Assembly (NCBI RefSeq): GCF_046195335.1
Contig: NZ_CP176093.1
From: Methanospirillum lacunae
Lineage (GTDB): Archaea; Halobacteriota; Methanomicrobia; Methanomicrobiales; Methanospirillaceae
Direction: 5' to 3' (one strand)
Length of the DNA stretch: 64,000 nucleotides
Shown: in pieces, positions 37,611 through 47,999 of the stretch
Layout of the letters: the number at the start of each line of letters is the position of its first letter
Position numbering within the stretch: position 1 is the stretch's first letter
The notes under the pieces: generated by a model
Databases searched by the model: none
What the model saw: the letters and a program-made list of their open reading frames with translations, nothing else
Told to the model about the DNA's origin: nothing
Made by a program: the position numbers and the translations under genes

Positions 37611-39779
37611 TCAAATAATGGTGGAACGCAATACCGTTTCACCAGGTTGCCCTGCTAACCGGATCTTTGAGCGGTACTGATTTTTCGCTTCCCATATAAG
37701 TTCCCTGAAATGTACTTTAGGTGTTTCAAGAAGTCGCATGAGGGGAAGAGTCGCACGGTTGTCATTGATCTCATAGAGCACTACAGCTATCCAAACCCGC
37801 CTTTGTATCGAACCAGTATGAAGCAGGGGTATCAGGTTGTCAACAATTTCCGGCCCCATAGTTGCTAATTTTACTGCCGCGTCTGCTGCCCTGGCAGGAT
37901 CCTCAAGTTCTGATGCAAGGATCTGGACCTCCTTTCTTTTTGTATCAGAAAAATCAGGAGTTGATTCTATAACACGAGGAACTGTAGTTTTTGTCTGTAT
38001 TACAGGAATTTGAGAAGCCGAAGGATTAGGAAGAGGAACAGAAGGCTGATCTATTTGAGAAACCTGCTGAATCAATCTTGTATTCTCAGCATCCAGACGA
38101 AGTATATTTTCTGAAAGGGTTGCGTTATCACGATCACGACTTGCCAGTTTCTCTTCAAGAGAGGTTATTTCCCGATATAAAGCATGAACTGAGTCGTCTT
38201 TTTCTGCTCTGATTGTCTCTTGAAGCTTTATATACTGATGCCTGACACGATCAATTTCTGCTCGTAAAGCCTCATTATTTATAAATAAATCCTGAATCTG
38301 TCGATCACGATTGGTGATATCAGATCGGAGAGCCTCTTCTTGTGATCGTGATGAAGACTGAAGATTTGCGAGTTCCTGATGAATTCCACTGATTTCATCA
38401 CGATAATAATCCTCCCGGGCCTGCCTTTCAGATAGAAGATGATCCCGTTCATTACCCAGTTTTTTTATCTCATCATGAATATGGTTGATCTCATGTTGGT
38501 ACCTTTGTTTAGATTCAGATAGTTTTTCCCGCTCAAGTAACATCTCATTGCTATGCTTTTCTCTCTCCTGCCTGAGATTAATTTCCAGTTCTTCTACCCT
38601 GATTTTTTCTTTTTCATACTGAGAAATCTTTGAATCAAGTTCAACCTGAATTAATTGATTCGATTCTGTAGTTTCCCGGAGAGTTCTCTCTAATTCATCC
38701 CTCTGGTGACTTAATTCAGTAATTTTTTCATGCAGATCCTGGAGAGTTTGAGCATGGGAAGCAACAGTTGACCGTAGTTCTTCATGTTGACTGTTGATCT
38801 GATCCTGAAGGTTTTCCTTCGTACGCGAGAAATCAGATGATATGTGTGCAAGTTTCTCCTCATACTCCTGTCTTATCAATGAAAGATTATCAGATAGGAT
38901 CCTGCTTTCTTCTTCATACCGCTGACGCTTCACACTTTCATCAGAAAGGAGATTCTGTAACCTGGAGATTTCACGCTCTGTATCGGCAGTTACTTTTTTC
39001 AGAAGGATTCCAAGATCTGAATAAGCTTTTTGACTTGTTTTTAATTGCTCCTCGAATTCTTTCTCCTGAAGATCCCGTTCCTTCAGTTCACGTGCACGGA
39101 TCTGTCTTTCAGTGTTGATTAATAGGTGGAGATGATCAATGGTTTCACGTGATTTCTCTTCGAGGGTTTTTTCCCGGTCAGCATACTCATGCAGGCGTTG
39201 GTCCATTATCTTGAGGGCTTCTCCGGCATTTCGAAGATCTTCCTCATTATGTTTTATTTGAGTAGTAAACCGGTGGTGATCCAGTTTTAATGTCTCAGAA
39301 AGTTCACGAGCCTGGGAAGAAAGGATTTCCTGTTCATGTCGAAAAGCTACTGCCTGATCTTCAAGATTTATCAGCAGAGATGAGATCTTTTCTTCATAAA
39401 TGGTAATCAGTTTGCTTTTATCGTCAGTGAGAACAGCAATTTCTTTTTCTTTCTCTTCGAGAGTACCTGTAAGTGACTCAATCTTTTCTTCAAACTGAGA
39501 TACCCGGGTCTGGAAAATATTTCTGACCTCACTGATCTCATTAATCAGCGCGTCCCTTCTCTCCTCCAATTCATGAATTTCTGCGTCATATCTTCGGGCA
39601 GAACGTGATTTTTCATCTTGTTCGTGTTTGAGACTCTTTTGTAATTCCTCTATTTTCGTCTCAAATTGTTTGATGATAATATCTGATTCATGCTCGAGTT
39701 TGATGATTATCCGGGCCAGTTCTTCGTTTTTGCTCTGAAGCGTAATCAGTTCTTTTAATATAGATTGCGCAAGATCCAT
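37611..39779 (-). CDS. Long coiled-coil protein with C-terminal HEAT repeats
   Basis: This 722-residue soluble protein has an almost continuous coiled coil (residues about 1-590; Glu/Lys/Gln/Leu-rich heptads). A short Pro/Ser linker leads to a ~100-residue C-terminal HEAT/PBS-lyase-like part (ASELEDPARAADAAVKLATMG, PLLHTGSIQRRVWIAVVLYEI). It has no SMC ATPase motifs. It may be a scaffold for the neighbouring pilus machine or chemoreceptor; that is inference from position. ATG 39779 is preceded by GGGGGG; a TTG one codon earlier is less likely. Confidence 0.75.
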   Translation of the reverse strand: MDLAQSILKELITLQSKNEELARIIIKLEHESDIIIKQFETKIEELQKSLKHEQDEKSRSARRYDAEIHELEERRDALINEISEVRNIFQTRVSQFEEKIESLTGTLEEKEKEIAVLTDDKSKLITIYEEKISSLLINLEDQAVAFRHEQEILSSQARELSETLKLDHHRFTTQIKHNEEDLRNAGEALKIMDQRLHEYADREKTLEEKSRETIDHLHLLINTERQIRARELKERDLQEKEFEEQLKTSQKAYSDLGILLKKVTADTEREISRLQNLLSDESVKRQRYEEESRILSDNLSLIRQEYEEKLAHISSDFSRTKENLQDQINSQHEELRSTVASHAQTLQDLHEKITELSHQRDELERTLRETTESNQLIQVELDSKISQYEKEKIRVEELEINLRQEREKHSNEMLLEREKLSESKQRYQHEINHIHDEIKKLGNERDHLLSERQAREDYYRDEISGIHQELANLQSSSRSQEEALRSDITNRDRQIQDLFINNEALRAEIDRVRHQYIKLQETIRAEKDDSVHALYREITSLEEKLASRDRDNATLSENILRLDAENTRLIQQVSQIDQPSVPLPNPSASQIPVIQTKTTVPRVIESTPDFSDTKRKEVQILASELEDPARAADAAVKLATMGPEIVDNLIPLLHTGSIQRRVWIAVVLYEINDNRATLPLMRLLETPKVHFRELIWEAKNQYRSKIRLAGQPGETVLRSTII

Positions 39780-39881
39780 CAAAGCCCCCCGGAGAGAGAT
39801 AAGTCGTACTAAAACACTCGTGTATCAATATTTATAGTATGTGTTTTTCTGCCAGACCAGAAAATTAAGAAAAAAGTGAAA

Positions 39882-41453
39882 TTATAGTTTGAAACGTGAC
39901 ATTGAAACCGAGACCTGTTCGGCGATTCCAGCAACCTGATCCACAATAACTCTGAGCTGGTTAGCAGATGCTGAAGTCTCACCGGTTGCATGGGCTGATT
40001 CTACAGCTTCTTTAGCGGTATCTTTAAGCATAGCTGATACTTCGTGCATACTACTGGTAATCTCCTCCACAGCAGCAGCCTGCTCCTCATTCATACTTGC
40101 AACCTGCTCAATATTGGTTGAAATGTCCTCCACCGAGGTAACAAGTTGCCCAAAAACCCGCAAGGTGTCTGATAGCATCACATTACCATCTTTGACCGCA
40201 GTAGATGTTGCAGATACCGCATCTGTCGCAACCTGTGACTTCTTCTGCAGATTACTTATCATATCGGTTATCTTCTCTGCAGACTGGCGAGACTCAAGTG
40301 CTAGTGCTTTCACCTCTGAGGCGACGACTGCAAAACCTCGACCCATCTCTCCTGCACGGGCAGCCTCAATTGCAGCATTAAGAGCTAGTAAATTGGTTTG
40401 ATTTGCAATATCAGTGATCAATTTGACGATCTCATTGATCTTTTTCATCTCCTGTTGAATCTCACTGATAACCTGATCTACTTCTCCAGCATTTCGAGTG
40501 ATAACATTCATTCCCTCTTCTGCTTTTTTTGCATAGTCAGATCCTTCCCTGGAAAGGATAGTGGAATCCTGGGCAATCCTGGAAACAGATTCTGCTTTTT
40601 GAGATACCTCACCAACAGTAACTGAGAGATCTTCCATCGCCCTGAGAACCTGCCTTACTCCTGCATCACTCTGTTCAGTATTCTGCGATACTGCATCCGA
40701 ATTTTTCGCTAGTTGCTCTGAATTATTTGCTACTTCCTGTACACTGGCATTTGCCTGCTCTGCATTTGCAGATAATTCCATTACCTGCCGGTTTATCATA
40801 CCAAATGCATCGTTGATCTGCTCACCAATTGCGTCAAATGAGGTTTTTAATTCCAGCCACTCACCACTTACCTGAAGAGATGGATTAAATCTTGCTGCAA
40901 AATCATAGGCGGCGTATTGTCTCGAAACACGAAGTGCTTCATGAAATGGAATATTAACAGAAGTCAGAGTATTATTCAGATGTAAGGCTATCTGCTGATA
41001 ACATCCCTGATAATTATTGAGATTAATGGAATCCTTTAAATCACCCTTGCCGACCTGTCGTGATATAGTTGAAGAATCCTGTTCTAATAATTTAAGCGAG
41101 TCCCGAATTGTTTGTAAAAACTTGCTTAATGTTATACATTGATCATGCGCATGACCTGCCTGTGGATCAGACGTTGGATCATGAAAAACCGATTCAATCT
41201 TCCCTTCAGAAAGGTCTGACACTTCTTTAATAATTGAGTGTATCTCCCGATCATAGTATTCAGACAGATGCCGACTTTCATCTGCTTCTCTCATTTTTCC
41301 GGCGCAGATCTGTTCAATAGAATCAAGCAGACGATTCACCTGGTCAGCAACCCTAATGAGATCAGGATCCTGATCATCAGAATGAACTCGTGAATTAAAT
41401 ATCCCTGATGAAAAATCTCTGGTGACTGTTTCAAGTGCAGATATGAGGTTCAA
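39882..41453 (-). CDS. Soluble methyl-accepting chemotaxis-type protein
   Basis: This 523-residue chemoreceptor has no membrane segment. The signalling tip is unmistakable (ALNAAIEAARAGEMGRGFAVVA), within a long helical hairpin with adaptation-type Glu/Gln pairs. The N-terminal ~200 residues contain repeated HAMP-like helices (CAGKM..., LTSVNIPFHEALRVSRQYA). It would sense a cytoplasmic or redox signal and control CheA. The start is TTG 41453 with GGAGGG about six bases upstream. No che genes are in the window. Confidence 0.88.
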   Translation of the reverse strand: MNLISALETVTRDFSSGIFNSRVHSDDQDPDLIRVADQVNRLLDSIEQICAGKMREADESRHLSEYYDREIHSIIKEVSDLSEGKIESVFHDPTSDPQAGHAHDQCITLSKFLQTIRDSLKLLEQDSSTISRQVGKGDLKDSINLNNYQGCYQQIALHLNNTLTSVNIPFHEALRVSRQYAAYDFAARFNPSLQVSGEWLELKTSFDAIGEQINDAFGMINRQVMELSANAEQANASVQEVANNSEQLAKNSDAVSQNTEQSDAGVRQVLRAMEDLSVTVGEVSQKAESVSRIAQDSTILSREGSDYAKKAEEGMNVITRNAGEVDQVISEIQQEMKKINEIVKLITDIANQTNLLALNAAIEAARAGEMGRGFAVVASEVKALALESRQSAEKITDMISNLQKKSQVATDAVSATSTAVKDGNVMLSDTLRVFGQLVTSVEDISTNIEQVASMNEEQAAAVEEITSSMHEVSAMLKDTAKEAVESAHATGETSASANQLRVIVDQVAGIAEQVSVSMSRFKL

Positions 41454-41719
41454 CCCTATCCCTCCGCAGGAGCATGAGATTACATTGTGCCGGGTTTGGT
41501 TTAATGATGTCCGTCAATTAACCGGAAAGAAACCTAGGGGATCAGGGTGAAAGAAAGTCAGAGAAGTTTATCTGCGGACAATATACGCTCATAACCCTGA
41601 ATATTATTCCAGTTTATAATAGTTTATTAGTACTAATGCCCTCTGAAATCCAAAAATAAAAACACATATACTGATCTCTGTCCACTTTATAGTTGTACCA
41701 TCAATGAGAGGAGGGTTGG

Positions 41720-42049
41720 ATGAAAATTGAGGTCCTGAAGGATATCAAGAACGCAGAAGAAGACTATAAAAAGATGATTTCGCAGGCACAGGAGAGGCGC
41801 AAGTCTCTGATTGCCAGTGCCGAGCTGGAAGCTGATAACCTGATCCACAAGGCTCAGGAAGATGCGGAAGAGTTTAAGAAACAGCAGATTGCTGATGCCC
41901 GTAAAGAAGCTGAAATGCGGCATGCCAGAATTATCAGTGACGGAAAGGCAGAAGCAGTAGCTCTCGAAAGCAGGGGACGGCAGAACCTCGCGAAGGCCGT
42001 GGATCTGCTTGTTACACGCTTCAAGGAGCAACTTAATGTTTCAGCCTAA
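41720..42049 (+). CDS. atpH: A-type ATP synthase subunit H
   Basis: This 109-residue, mostly helical protein forms the peripheral stalk with subunit E. Repeated Ala/Glu/Lys heptads (AELEADNLIHKAQEDAEEFK) give a right-handed coiled coil. GAGAGGAGGG precedes the ATG. It is the first gene of the nine-gene ATP synthase operon. Its last 14 bases overlap the start of atpI, so the two are translationally coupled. Confidence 0.9.
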   Translation: MKIEVLKDIKNAEEDYKKMISQAQERRKSLIASAELEADNLIHKAQEDAEEFKKQQIADARKEAEMRHARIISDGKAEAVALESRGRQNLAKAVDLLVTRFKEQLNVSA

Positions 42050-44018
42050 ACAGATGAGCAAGTTGCTCATCGTCGCATCTAAACAGCAACTAGAACCGAT
42101 CGTAACCGAACTGTACCGAATGAACATCTTCCATATCGATGACTATGTCGAGAAAGGGGATGATCAGTGGGAAGGGTTTAAGATCGGTATGCCGCTGAAA
42201 GGAGCTGACACCATCTCATCAAGTCTTGTGAAGATCAGATCGATTGCCAGTGCATTCGGAATCGGGTCTGAACAACTAGATGATGTGGCCAAAGCTAAAG
42301 TCCAGGCACTCAAGCAAAGCATTGAAAAGGATCTTCCAGCCATAGCAGACGAAGTCGAACATCTTCTCTCCCAGCGATCCAAGCTCGAAGCTTCAATCAA
42401 GGAGTACGAGCAAAAGATCGAGGCACTCAGGCCATTTACTGGTGCTCCATTCCCAATGGAACTGCTGACAGGGTATGACTCAATCAGTTGTATCGCCGGA
42501 ACGGTAAAGAGTAAACCTGTTATCAGTGTTTCTCATGAGTTGTGGGAGAATCAGCAGAAGAACGGGATGTTCATCACCGTCGCAGTAAGAAATGAAGATC
42601 TTGCTGCAGTGGAGAAAAGCCTTCTTGATCTGCAGCTGCAGAAAGTTGCGATCCCTGCCGAAACCGGATCTGCATCTGCTTTAATCGCTGATTATGAGCA
42701 GAAGATTGCCGGAATTCACAAGGAAATCGAACAAATTTCTGCACAAATGGCAACAATCAGGGAAAAGCATCAATACTTCCTAATGTCGTCAGAAGAACTT
42801 CTCACTGCTGATATTGAGCAGGCAGAGGCACCACTCAGGTTTGCAACCACCGACCTCGCTTTTGCAGTAGTCGGCTGGGTTCCAACCGAACAGGTGACCA
42901 AAGTCTATGAAACCCTGGATCGTGTCTGTGCCGGAAAGGTATACACTACCGAACTCGAGGTCGAGGACTACAATGATGGTCCACCTGTCGAGTATAACAA
43001 TCCGGACTTTTCACACCCAACAGAACTCTTCATGGATATCTATTCACGTCCGAAGTACACCGAGGTTGACCCGACTCTTTTGATGTCGATAGTTTACCCG
43101 ATTATGTTCGGTCTGATCCTTGGAGATGTTGGATATGGTCTTATCCTGCTCGCGATGAGCTTTGGACTTCGATCAATGGTGAAAGGAAGCGAAGCAGGCA
43201 ATCAACTCATGAATGTCCTGCGAAACTGCAGTATCAGCAGCATCATCTTTGGTGTAATTTTCTCTGAGTTCTTTGGGTTCTCCTTACCCTGGGGACCATT
43301 GTGGTTCTCACGCCATATTCCAATCGGGGCAACTGCCGAAGGAGCACATCATGCATCTGCAATTCCGCAGCTGCTTGTGGTCTCGATCTGGATTGGTATT
43401 CTGCATATTACCCTGGGAAGAATCTGGGGAGCCCTGAATGCTTCAAGGATGGAACACGGACACCACAAATCCCTGAAGATGTATGCAAACATCGGATGGA
43501 TCCTGGTTATGTGGGGAATCATCGTCCTTATCTGGTCTAAATTCCCGATTATGCTTATGCCAGACTTGACCAAAATGCCTGAACTTGCAGGAGGCCTAAA
43601 CGTGGCCACCATAGCAGGAGCAGTCATGCTTGTTCTTGGTCTTGCATTAATCGCACGGGAGAATGCACTGGATCTGATGGAAGTTCCGACAATCATCAGT
43701 CACGTGCTCTCATATACGCGTCTTATTGCGGTCGGTCTCTCCTCGGTTGCTATCGCACTGGTCACAAACTTTATCTCGATCGGTCTGATTATCAACCCGC
43801 AGCTGGCGAACCTGACCCCGGTAGGAGTCGTGCTCATCATCGTGGGGGTTGTCGTTTTCCTCTTCGGTCATGCACTCAATACCGCACTTGGTATCCTGGG
43901 TGGCGGACTGCATCCCCTTCGTCTTCACTACGTAGAATTCTTTACCAAGTTCTACCGCGGTGGAGGAAAGAAATACAATCCGTTTGGAATGATAAGAAAA
44001 CTAACAGAACAGAACTAG
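42036..44018 (+). CDS. atpI: A-type ATP synthase subunit I (subunit a)
   Basis: This 660-residue membrane stator carries the ion half-channels. The N-terminal ~350 residues are cytoplasmic, with coiled coils. Seven to eight membrane helices follow (IVYPIMFGLILGDVGYGLIL, SISSIIFGVIFSEFFGF, up to VVLIIVGVVVFLFGHALNTAL). The essential Arg lies in LSYTRLIAVGLSSVAIALV. ATG 42036 has AAGGAG eight bases upstream and overlaps the end of atpH; the open frame extends further 5' without a good start. Confidence 0.93.
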   Translation: MFQPKQMSKLLIVASKQQLEPIVTELYRMNIFHIDDYVEKGDDQWEGFKIGMPLKGADTISSSLVKIRSIASAFGIGSEQLDDVAKAKVQALKQSIEKDLPAIADEVEHLLSQRSKLEASIKEYEQKIEALRPFTGAPFPMELLTGYDSISCIAGTVKSKPVISVSHELWENQQKNGMFITVAVRNEDLAAVEKSLLDLQLQKVAIPAETGSASALIADYEQKIAGIHKEIEQISAQMATIREKHQYFLMSSEELLTADIEQAEAPLRFATTDLAFAVVGWVPTEQVTKVYETLDRVCAGKVYTTELEVEDYNDGPPVEYNNPDFSHPTELFMDIYSRPKYTEVDPTLLMSIVYPIMFGLILGDVGYGLILLAMSFGLRSMVKGSEAGNQLMNVLRNCSISSIIFGVIFSEFFGFSLPWGPLWFSRHIPIGATAEGAHHASAIPQLLVVSIWIGILHITLGRIWGALNASRMEHGHHKSLKMYANIGWILVMWGIIVLIWSKFPIMLMPDLTKMPELAGGLNVATIAGAVMLVLGLALIARENALDLMEVPTIISHVLSYTRLIAVGLSSVAIALVTNFISIGLIINPQLANLTPVGVVLIIVGVVVFLFGHALNTALGILGGGLHPLRLHYVEFFTKFYRGGGKKYNPFGMIRKLTEQN

Positions 44019-44036
44019 ATTATTGGAGATTTAAAT

Positions 44037-44294
44037 ATGGCAGCAGAAGCAGTAGCAGTAGAAGTTGCAGCAGCAACAGCATCGGCAGCAGGACTCAAGG
44101 CAGTAGGTGCAGGTCTCGCAGTAGGCCTTGCAGGTGTAGGTTCAGGTCTTGGTGAGATGGGAATCGGAGCAGCAGCAATGGGAGCAGTCGCAGAGAACAA
44201 GGATATGTTCGGTCTGGCCCTCCTCTTTACCGTGCTTCCAGAAACCATCGTCATCTTCGGTCTTGTCGTGGCACTCCTGCTCATGTTCCAGTGA
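44037..44294 (+). CDS. atpK: A-type ATP synthase subunit K (proteolipid c)
   Basis: This 85-residue hairpin forms the rotor ring. Two membrane helices are joined by a polar loop (AVAENKDMFG). The ion-carrying Glu is in helix 2 (LLFTVLPETIVIFGLVV). Helix 1 contains GSGLGEMGIGAAAMGA, with another acidic residue near the site. Ion specificity (H+ or Na+) is not settled by the sequence alone. The N-terminus is unusually Ala/Val-rich. GGAG precedes the ATG. Confidence 0.93.
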   Translation: MAAEAVAVEVAAATASAAGLKAVGAGLAVGLAGVGSGLGEMGIGAAAMGAVAENKDMFGLALLFTVLPETIVIFGLVVALLLMFQ

Positions 44295-44307
44295 GTGAGG
44301 ATAGATC

Positions 44308-44883
44308 ATGGGACTGGATGCAGTCATTGCAGAGATCAAAGAGAAAGGACGGGCAGAGTCTGAGGTAATCAACAGGGAAGCTGACGCTAAAAAGGTCGAA
44401 CTCCTGAATGTTGCCCAGCAGAAGGCAGAGACAGTCAAGGCAGCAGTGCGGGAAGAGACTGGCAAAACAGCCTCTCAAATCATCACCCAGGAAGAAGCTG
44501 CAGGCCACCTTGTAGTAAAACGCCAGATCCTCAATGCTCAGAAGGAGTTGATGGACGAGGTATACAAACAGGCACTTGACAAGATAGAAGCCATGCCCGA
44601 TTCCTTTCACAAAGGTGCAATCTCATCACTTCTGCGTAAAGCTATGACAGAGATTCCAAAAGGAACTGTCAGCTGTTGCGCAAGGGATGAAAAAGCATTG
44701 AAAGATGTTCTGAAAGAGTCAGAATTCAGTGCTTTCACCTTTGGAAACGTAGTAGGTATCGATGGTGGTGTCATCGTCGAGAGCACAGACGGTCAACTTC
44801 AGGTAGACTTCAGTTACCATACCTTTATGAGCCAGGTATGGGAGTCAGGACTTAAAGACGCGTCAGACATTCTCTTCGCATAA
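44308..44883 (+). CDS. atpE: A-type ATP synthase subunit E
   Basis: This 191-residue peripheral-stalk subunit has an N-terminal long helix (residues 1-100) that pairs with subunit H. A compact C-terminal domain (VSCCARDEKALKDVL to VDGG-type GIDGGVIVES) sits on the catalytic head. It starts 13 bp after atpK. Confidence 0.9.
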   Translation: MGLDAVIAEIKEKGRAESEVINREADAKKVELLNVAQQKAETVKAAVREETGKTASQIITQEEAAGHLVVKRQILNAQKELMDEVYKQALDKIEAMPDSFHKGAISSLLRKAMTEIPKGTVSCCARDEKALKDVLKESEFSAFTFGNVVGIDGGVIVESTDGQLQVDFSYHTFMSQVWESGLKDASDILFA

Positions 44884-44900
44884 ACTCAGGGGGATAAAAA

Positions 44901-45956
44901 ATGGTTCAGAACACGGGCGGTCCGGCACCATACATCTATGTCAGCACCAGGCTGCGTGTACGGAAAGCCAAACTGCTCGCCCCTGAGGAATACCAGCGTA
45001 TGCTCAATATGAGCCTTCCTGAGATCATCCGCCTGATCGGGGAGACTGAGTACCAGAAAGAAGTGGACGAACTGGGAACATCCTTCGAAGGAATCGATCT
45101 CATTGAGGTCGCTCTCTCATGGAACCTGGCCAAAGAGTACCAGCGGGTCATTGACCTCGCTCCCGGTGCTCTAAAGGAGTTCACCATGGCCTACCTCCGT
45201 CGCTGGGACATATACAATGTCCTGACCATCCTCCGTGGCAAGATGCAGGGGATGAAGGAAGGTAAGATCAAAGAGGTGCTCATCCCGGCCGGTAGTCTTG
45301 ACAAGGTTATTCTTGATCGAGTTCTTGGCGAAGAATCATGCGAACGGGTTGCTGACGCCCTGAAAGGGTGGAAGATGTACCCGACTCTTGCTGCAGGAAT
45401 CCAGGAAGGATGTGCAGCCGGATCATTTGCCAAGCTCGAGAATGAGCTCTACAAGCAGTTATACGCTGATCTTCTCACCATCGCACGTCGCGGAGTGAAA
45501 GGAGGAAGTCAGTTCCTTAAGTTTGTCCAGTTGGAGATTGATGTCAAGAACATCAAGACTCTCTTCAGGATGAGAGGTGACGGAAAATATGAGGATGCAC
45601 GAGAATTCTTTATTTCCGGGTCTACTTTTACTCCAGAAGAACTTCAGCAGATGAACCAGATGGGCAGCAGAAACGAGGTTATTGATGCCATTGTAGGCAG
45701 GATAAAATCAGTTTCTGTACTCACTGCCCTGGAGGAGTTGAGAAGCGAAAAGTCAGAGCAGGAGGTCGACGCAGAACTGACCAAAACCCAGCTCGACCAT
45801 ATGGAGCAGCTCTCCAAGATCAATCCGTTCTCCATTCATCCGATTCTGGTGTACCTTGAGAAGAAGAAGTATGAAGTCTTCAATCTGCGGGCAATAGCCC
45901 GTGGTAAGGAGTCCAGACTTGCAGGTGATACAATCGCGAAATACCTGGTGATCTGA
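44901..45956 (+). CDS. atpC: A-type ATP synthase subunit C
   Basis: This 351-residue subunit forms the socket that joins the central shaft to the c-ring. It is helical, with repeated three-helix units (YQRMLNMSLPEIIRLIGETEY near the start; GRIKSVSVLTALEELR later). Its length matches the family (about 350). It ends one base before the atpF start. Confidence 0.9.
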   Translation: MVQNTGGPAPYIYVSTRLRVRKAKLLAPEEYQRMLNMSLPEIIRLIGETEYQKEVDELGTSFEGIDLIEVALSWNLAKEYQRVIDLAPGALKEFTMAYLRRWDIYNVLTILRGKMQGMKEGKIKEVLIPAGSLDKVILDRVLGEESCERVADALKGWKMYPTLAAGIQEGCAAGSFAKLENELYKQLYADLLTIARRGVKGGSQFLKFVQLEIDVKNIKTLFRMRGDGKYEDAREFFISGSTFTPEELQQMNQMGSRNEVIDAIVGRIKSVSVLTALEELRSEKSEQEVDAELTKTQLDHMEQLSKINPFSIHPILVYLEKKKYEVFNLRAIARGKESRLAGDTIAKYLVI

Positions 45957-45957
45957 A

Positions 45958-46260
45958 ATGGAGATCGCGGTTATCGGTAATAGTGAGTTCATCCTCGGGT
46001 TCAGGCTTGCAGGGATCACCAAGACCTATGCTGCCGAGTCTGATGAGAAGGTTGTTGAGCAGGTTCACAAGGTATTAGATGATAGTACCGTGGGAATCCT
46101 TGTTCTTAACAGCGGCGATATGGCAAAAATACCACCGAGGCTCCGGACAACCCTGGAAAATTCAGTTCACCCAACGGTTATTACCCTGGGCGAACAGGAA
46201 GGGGGGCTGTCAATGCGGGAGAGAATTAAACGATCAGTGGGTGTAGATCTGTGGAAGTAA
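45958..46260 (+). CDS. atpF: A-type ATP synthase subunit F
   Basis: This 100-residue Rossmann-like subunit lies on the central stalk. It begins MEIAVIGNSEFILGFRLAGI, which is typical of the family. The last 10 bases overlap the start of atpA. Confidence 0.9.
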   Translation: MEIAVIGNSEFILGFRLAGITKTYAAESDEKVVEQVHKVLDDSTVGILVLNSGDMAKIPPRLRTTLENSVHPTVITLGEQEGGLSMRERIKRSVGVDLWK

Positions 46261-47999
46261 AACGCAACAAGGGTGTTTTAAAGAGGATTGCAGGACCTGT
46301 GGTCACTGCAATCAATCTCGACGCCCACATGTATGATGTGGTGAAGGTCGGGAACGAGCAGCTGATGGGGGAGGTCATCAAGATCAAGGGTGATAATGTC
46401 ATCATTCAGGTCTACGAGGATACTTCAGGCATCAGACCCGGAGAGCCGGTTGAGAATACAAACCTGCCACTCTCTGTTGAACTCGGACCCGGTCTTCTTA
46501 CCAGCATTTATGATGGTATCCAGCGTCCTCTCGAATTCCTCTTCGAGAAGATGGGCAGTTTCATTGAACGTGGTGTCAATGCACCAGGACTTTCCCATGA
46601 TAAGAAGTGGGAGTTCAAGCCGGTTGTCAAGGCCGGCGATGCTGTGAAAGCCGGAACCATCATCGGAACTGTTCAGGAGACCAACATCGTTCACAAGGTC
46701 ATGGTTCCTCCACGCTCCGAAGGTGGAAAGATCAAGGATATCAAGAGCGGTTCATTTACCATCGATGAGGTAGTCTGTGTCCTTGAAAATGGTGAAGAGA
46801 TCACGATGCTTCAGAAGTGGCCGGTCCGGGTACCCCGTCCGGTTACTGAGAAGCTGAATCCTGACATTCCACTGATCACTGGTCTGCGTATTCTCGATGG
46901 TCTCTTCCCTGTTGCAAAGGGTGGAACTGCCGCAATTCCAGGTCCTTTCGGATCTGGTAAGACAGTTACCCAGCAGTCACTGGCCAAATGGTCTGACGCT
47001 GAGATCGTGGTATACATCGGTTGCGGAGAACGTGGCAACGAGATGACTGAGGTTCTTACTGAGTTCCCTGAACTCGAAGACCCGAAGACCGGCCGGCCGC
47101 TCATGGAGAGAACAGTGCTTATCGCAAACACCTCTAACATGCCAGTGGCAGCCCGTGAAGCATCCGTTTACACCGGAATCACCATTGCAGAATATTTCCG
47201 TGACATGGGATACGATGTCTCCCTGATGGCAGATTCAACCTCCCGGTGGGCAGAAGCAATGCGTGAAATTTCCTCACGTCTTGAAGAGATGCCTGGTGAG
47301 GAAGGATATCCAGCATACCTTGCAGCACGTCTTTCAGAGTTCTATGAGCGTGCAGGACGTGTCAACACTCTGAACAAGGACATGGGATCTATCACCGTTA
47401 TCGGTGCAGTTTCCCCGCCTGGTGGAGACTTTTCAGAGCCTGTTACCCAGAACACTCTGCGTATCGTGAAGTGTTTCTGGGCACTGGATGCCAAGCTCTC
47501 TCAGCGCCGTCACTTCCCGGCTATCAATTGGCTGCAGTCATACTCTCTTTACCTGGACACCCTTGGCCCGTACTACGATGAGAAGGTCTCACCAGAGTGG
47601 AACCCACTTCGTACCTGGGCAATGGAAGTTCTCCAGAAGGAAGCAGAACTGCAGGAGATTGTTCAGCTCGTCGGATCTGATGCACTGCCTGATGAACAGC
47701 AGGTTACCATCGAAGTCGCACGTATGCTTCGAGAGATATTCCTCCAGCAGAATGCATACGACCCAGTTGATACCTACTGTGACATGACCAAACAGTTTGA
47801 TATGCTGAAGGCAATCCGCTTCTACTCAGACCAGGCAAACACTGCCCTTAAAGCAGGTGTTGTAATCACTCAGATTACTGGCCTGAAGGCAAAGTCGGAC
47901 CTTCCACAGATCAAGTACATCAAGGAATACAAGCCTGAGATCGAGAAGATCGTCAAAGGTATGGAAGCAGAATTCACCAAACTCAGGGAGGCAGCCTGA
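46251..47999 (+). CDS. atpA: A-type ATP synthase catalytic subunit A
   Basis: This 582-residue catalytic subunit of the head has P-loop GPFGSGKTVTQQS near residue 235, the GERGNEM motif carrying the catalytic Glu, and the Walker B region SLMADSTSRWAEA. The non-homologous insert typical of A/V-type catalytic subunits (about residues 110-200) is present. The start is GTG 46251, inside the end of atpF. Its stop overlaps atpB by 1 bp. Confidence 0.96.
   Translation: MEVKRNKGVLKRIAGPVVTAINLDAHMYDVVKVGNEQLMGEVIKIKGDNVIIQVYEDTSGIRPGEPVENTNLPLSVELGPGLLTSIYDGIQRPLEFLFEKMGSFIERGVNAPGLSHDKKWEFKPVVKAGDAVKAGTIIGTVQETNIVHKVMVPPRSEGGKIKDIKSGSFTIDEVVCVLENGEEITMLQKWPVRVPRPVTEKLNPDIPLITGLRILDGLFPVAKGGTAAIPGPFGSGKTVTQQSLAKWSDAEIVVYIGCGERGNEMTEVLTEFPELEDPKTGRPLMERTVLIANTSNMPVAAREASVYTGITIAEYFRDMGYDVSLMADSTSRWAEAMREISSRLEEMPGEEGYPAYLAARLSEFYERAGRVNTLNKDMGSITVIGAVSPPGGDFSEPVTQNTLRIVKCFWALDAKLSQRRHFPAINWLQSYSLYLDTLGPYYDEKVSPEWNPLRTWAMEVLQKEAELQEIVQLVGSDALPDEQQVTIEVARMLREIFLQQNAYDPVDTYCDMTKQFDMLKAIRFYSDQANTALKAGVVITQITGLKAKSDLPQIKYIKEYKPEIEKIVKGMEAEFTKLREAA

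Noticed and set aside
41687..42031. Minus-strand frame opposite atpH
   Set aside because: It is a shadow of the coiled-coil coding strand, with no start signal or family resemblance.
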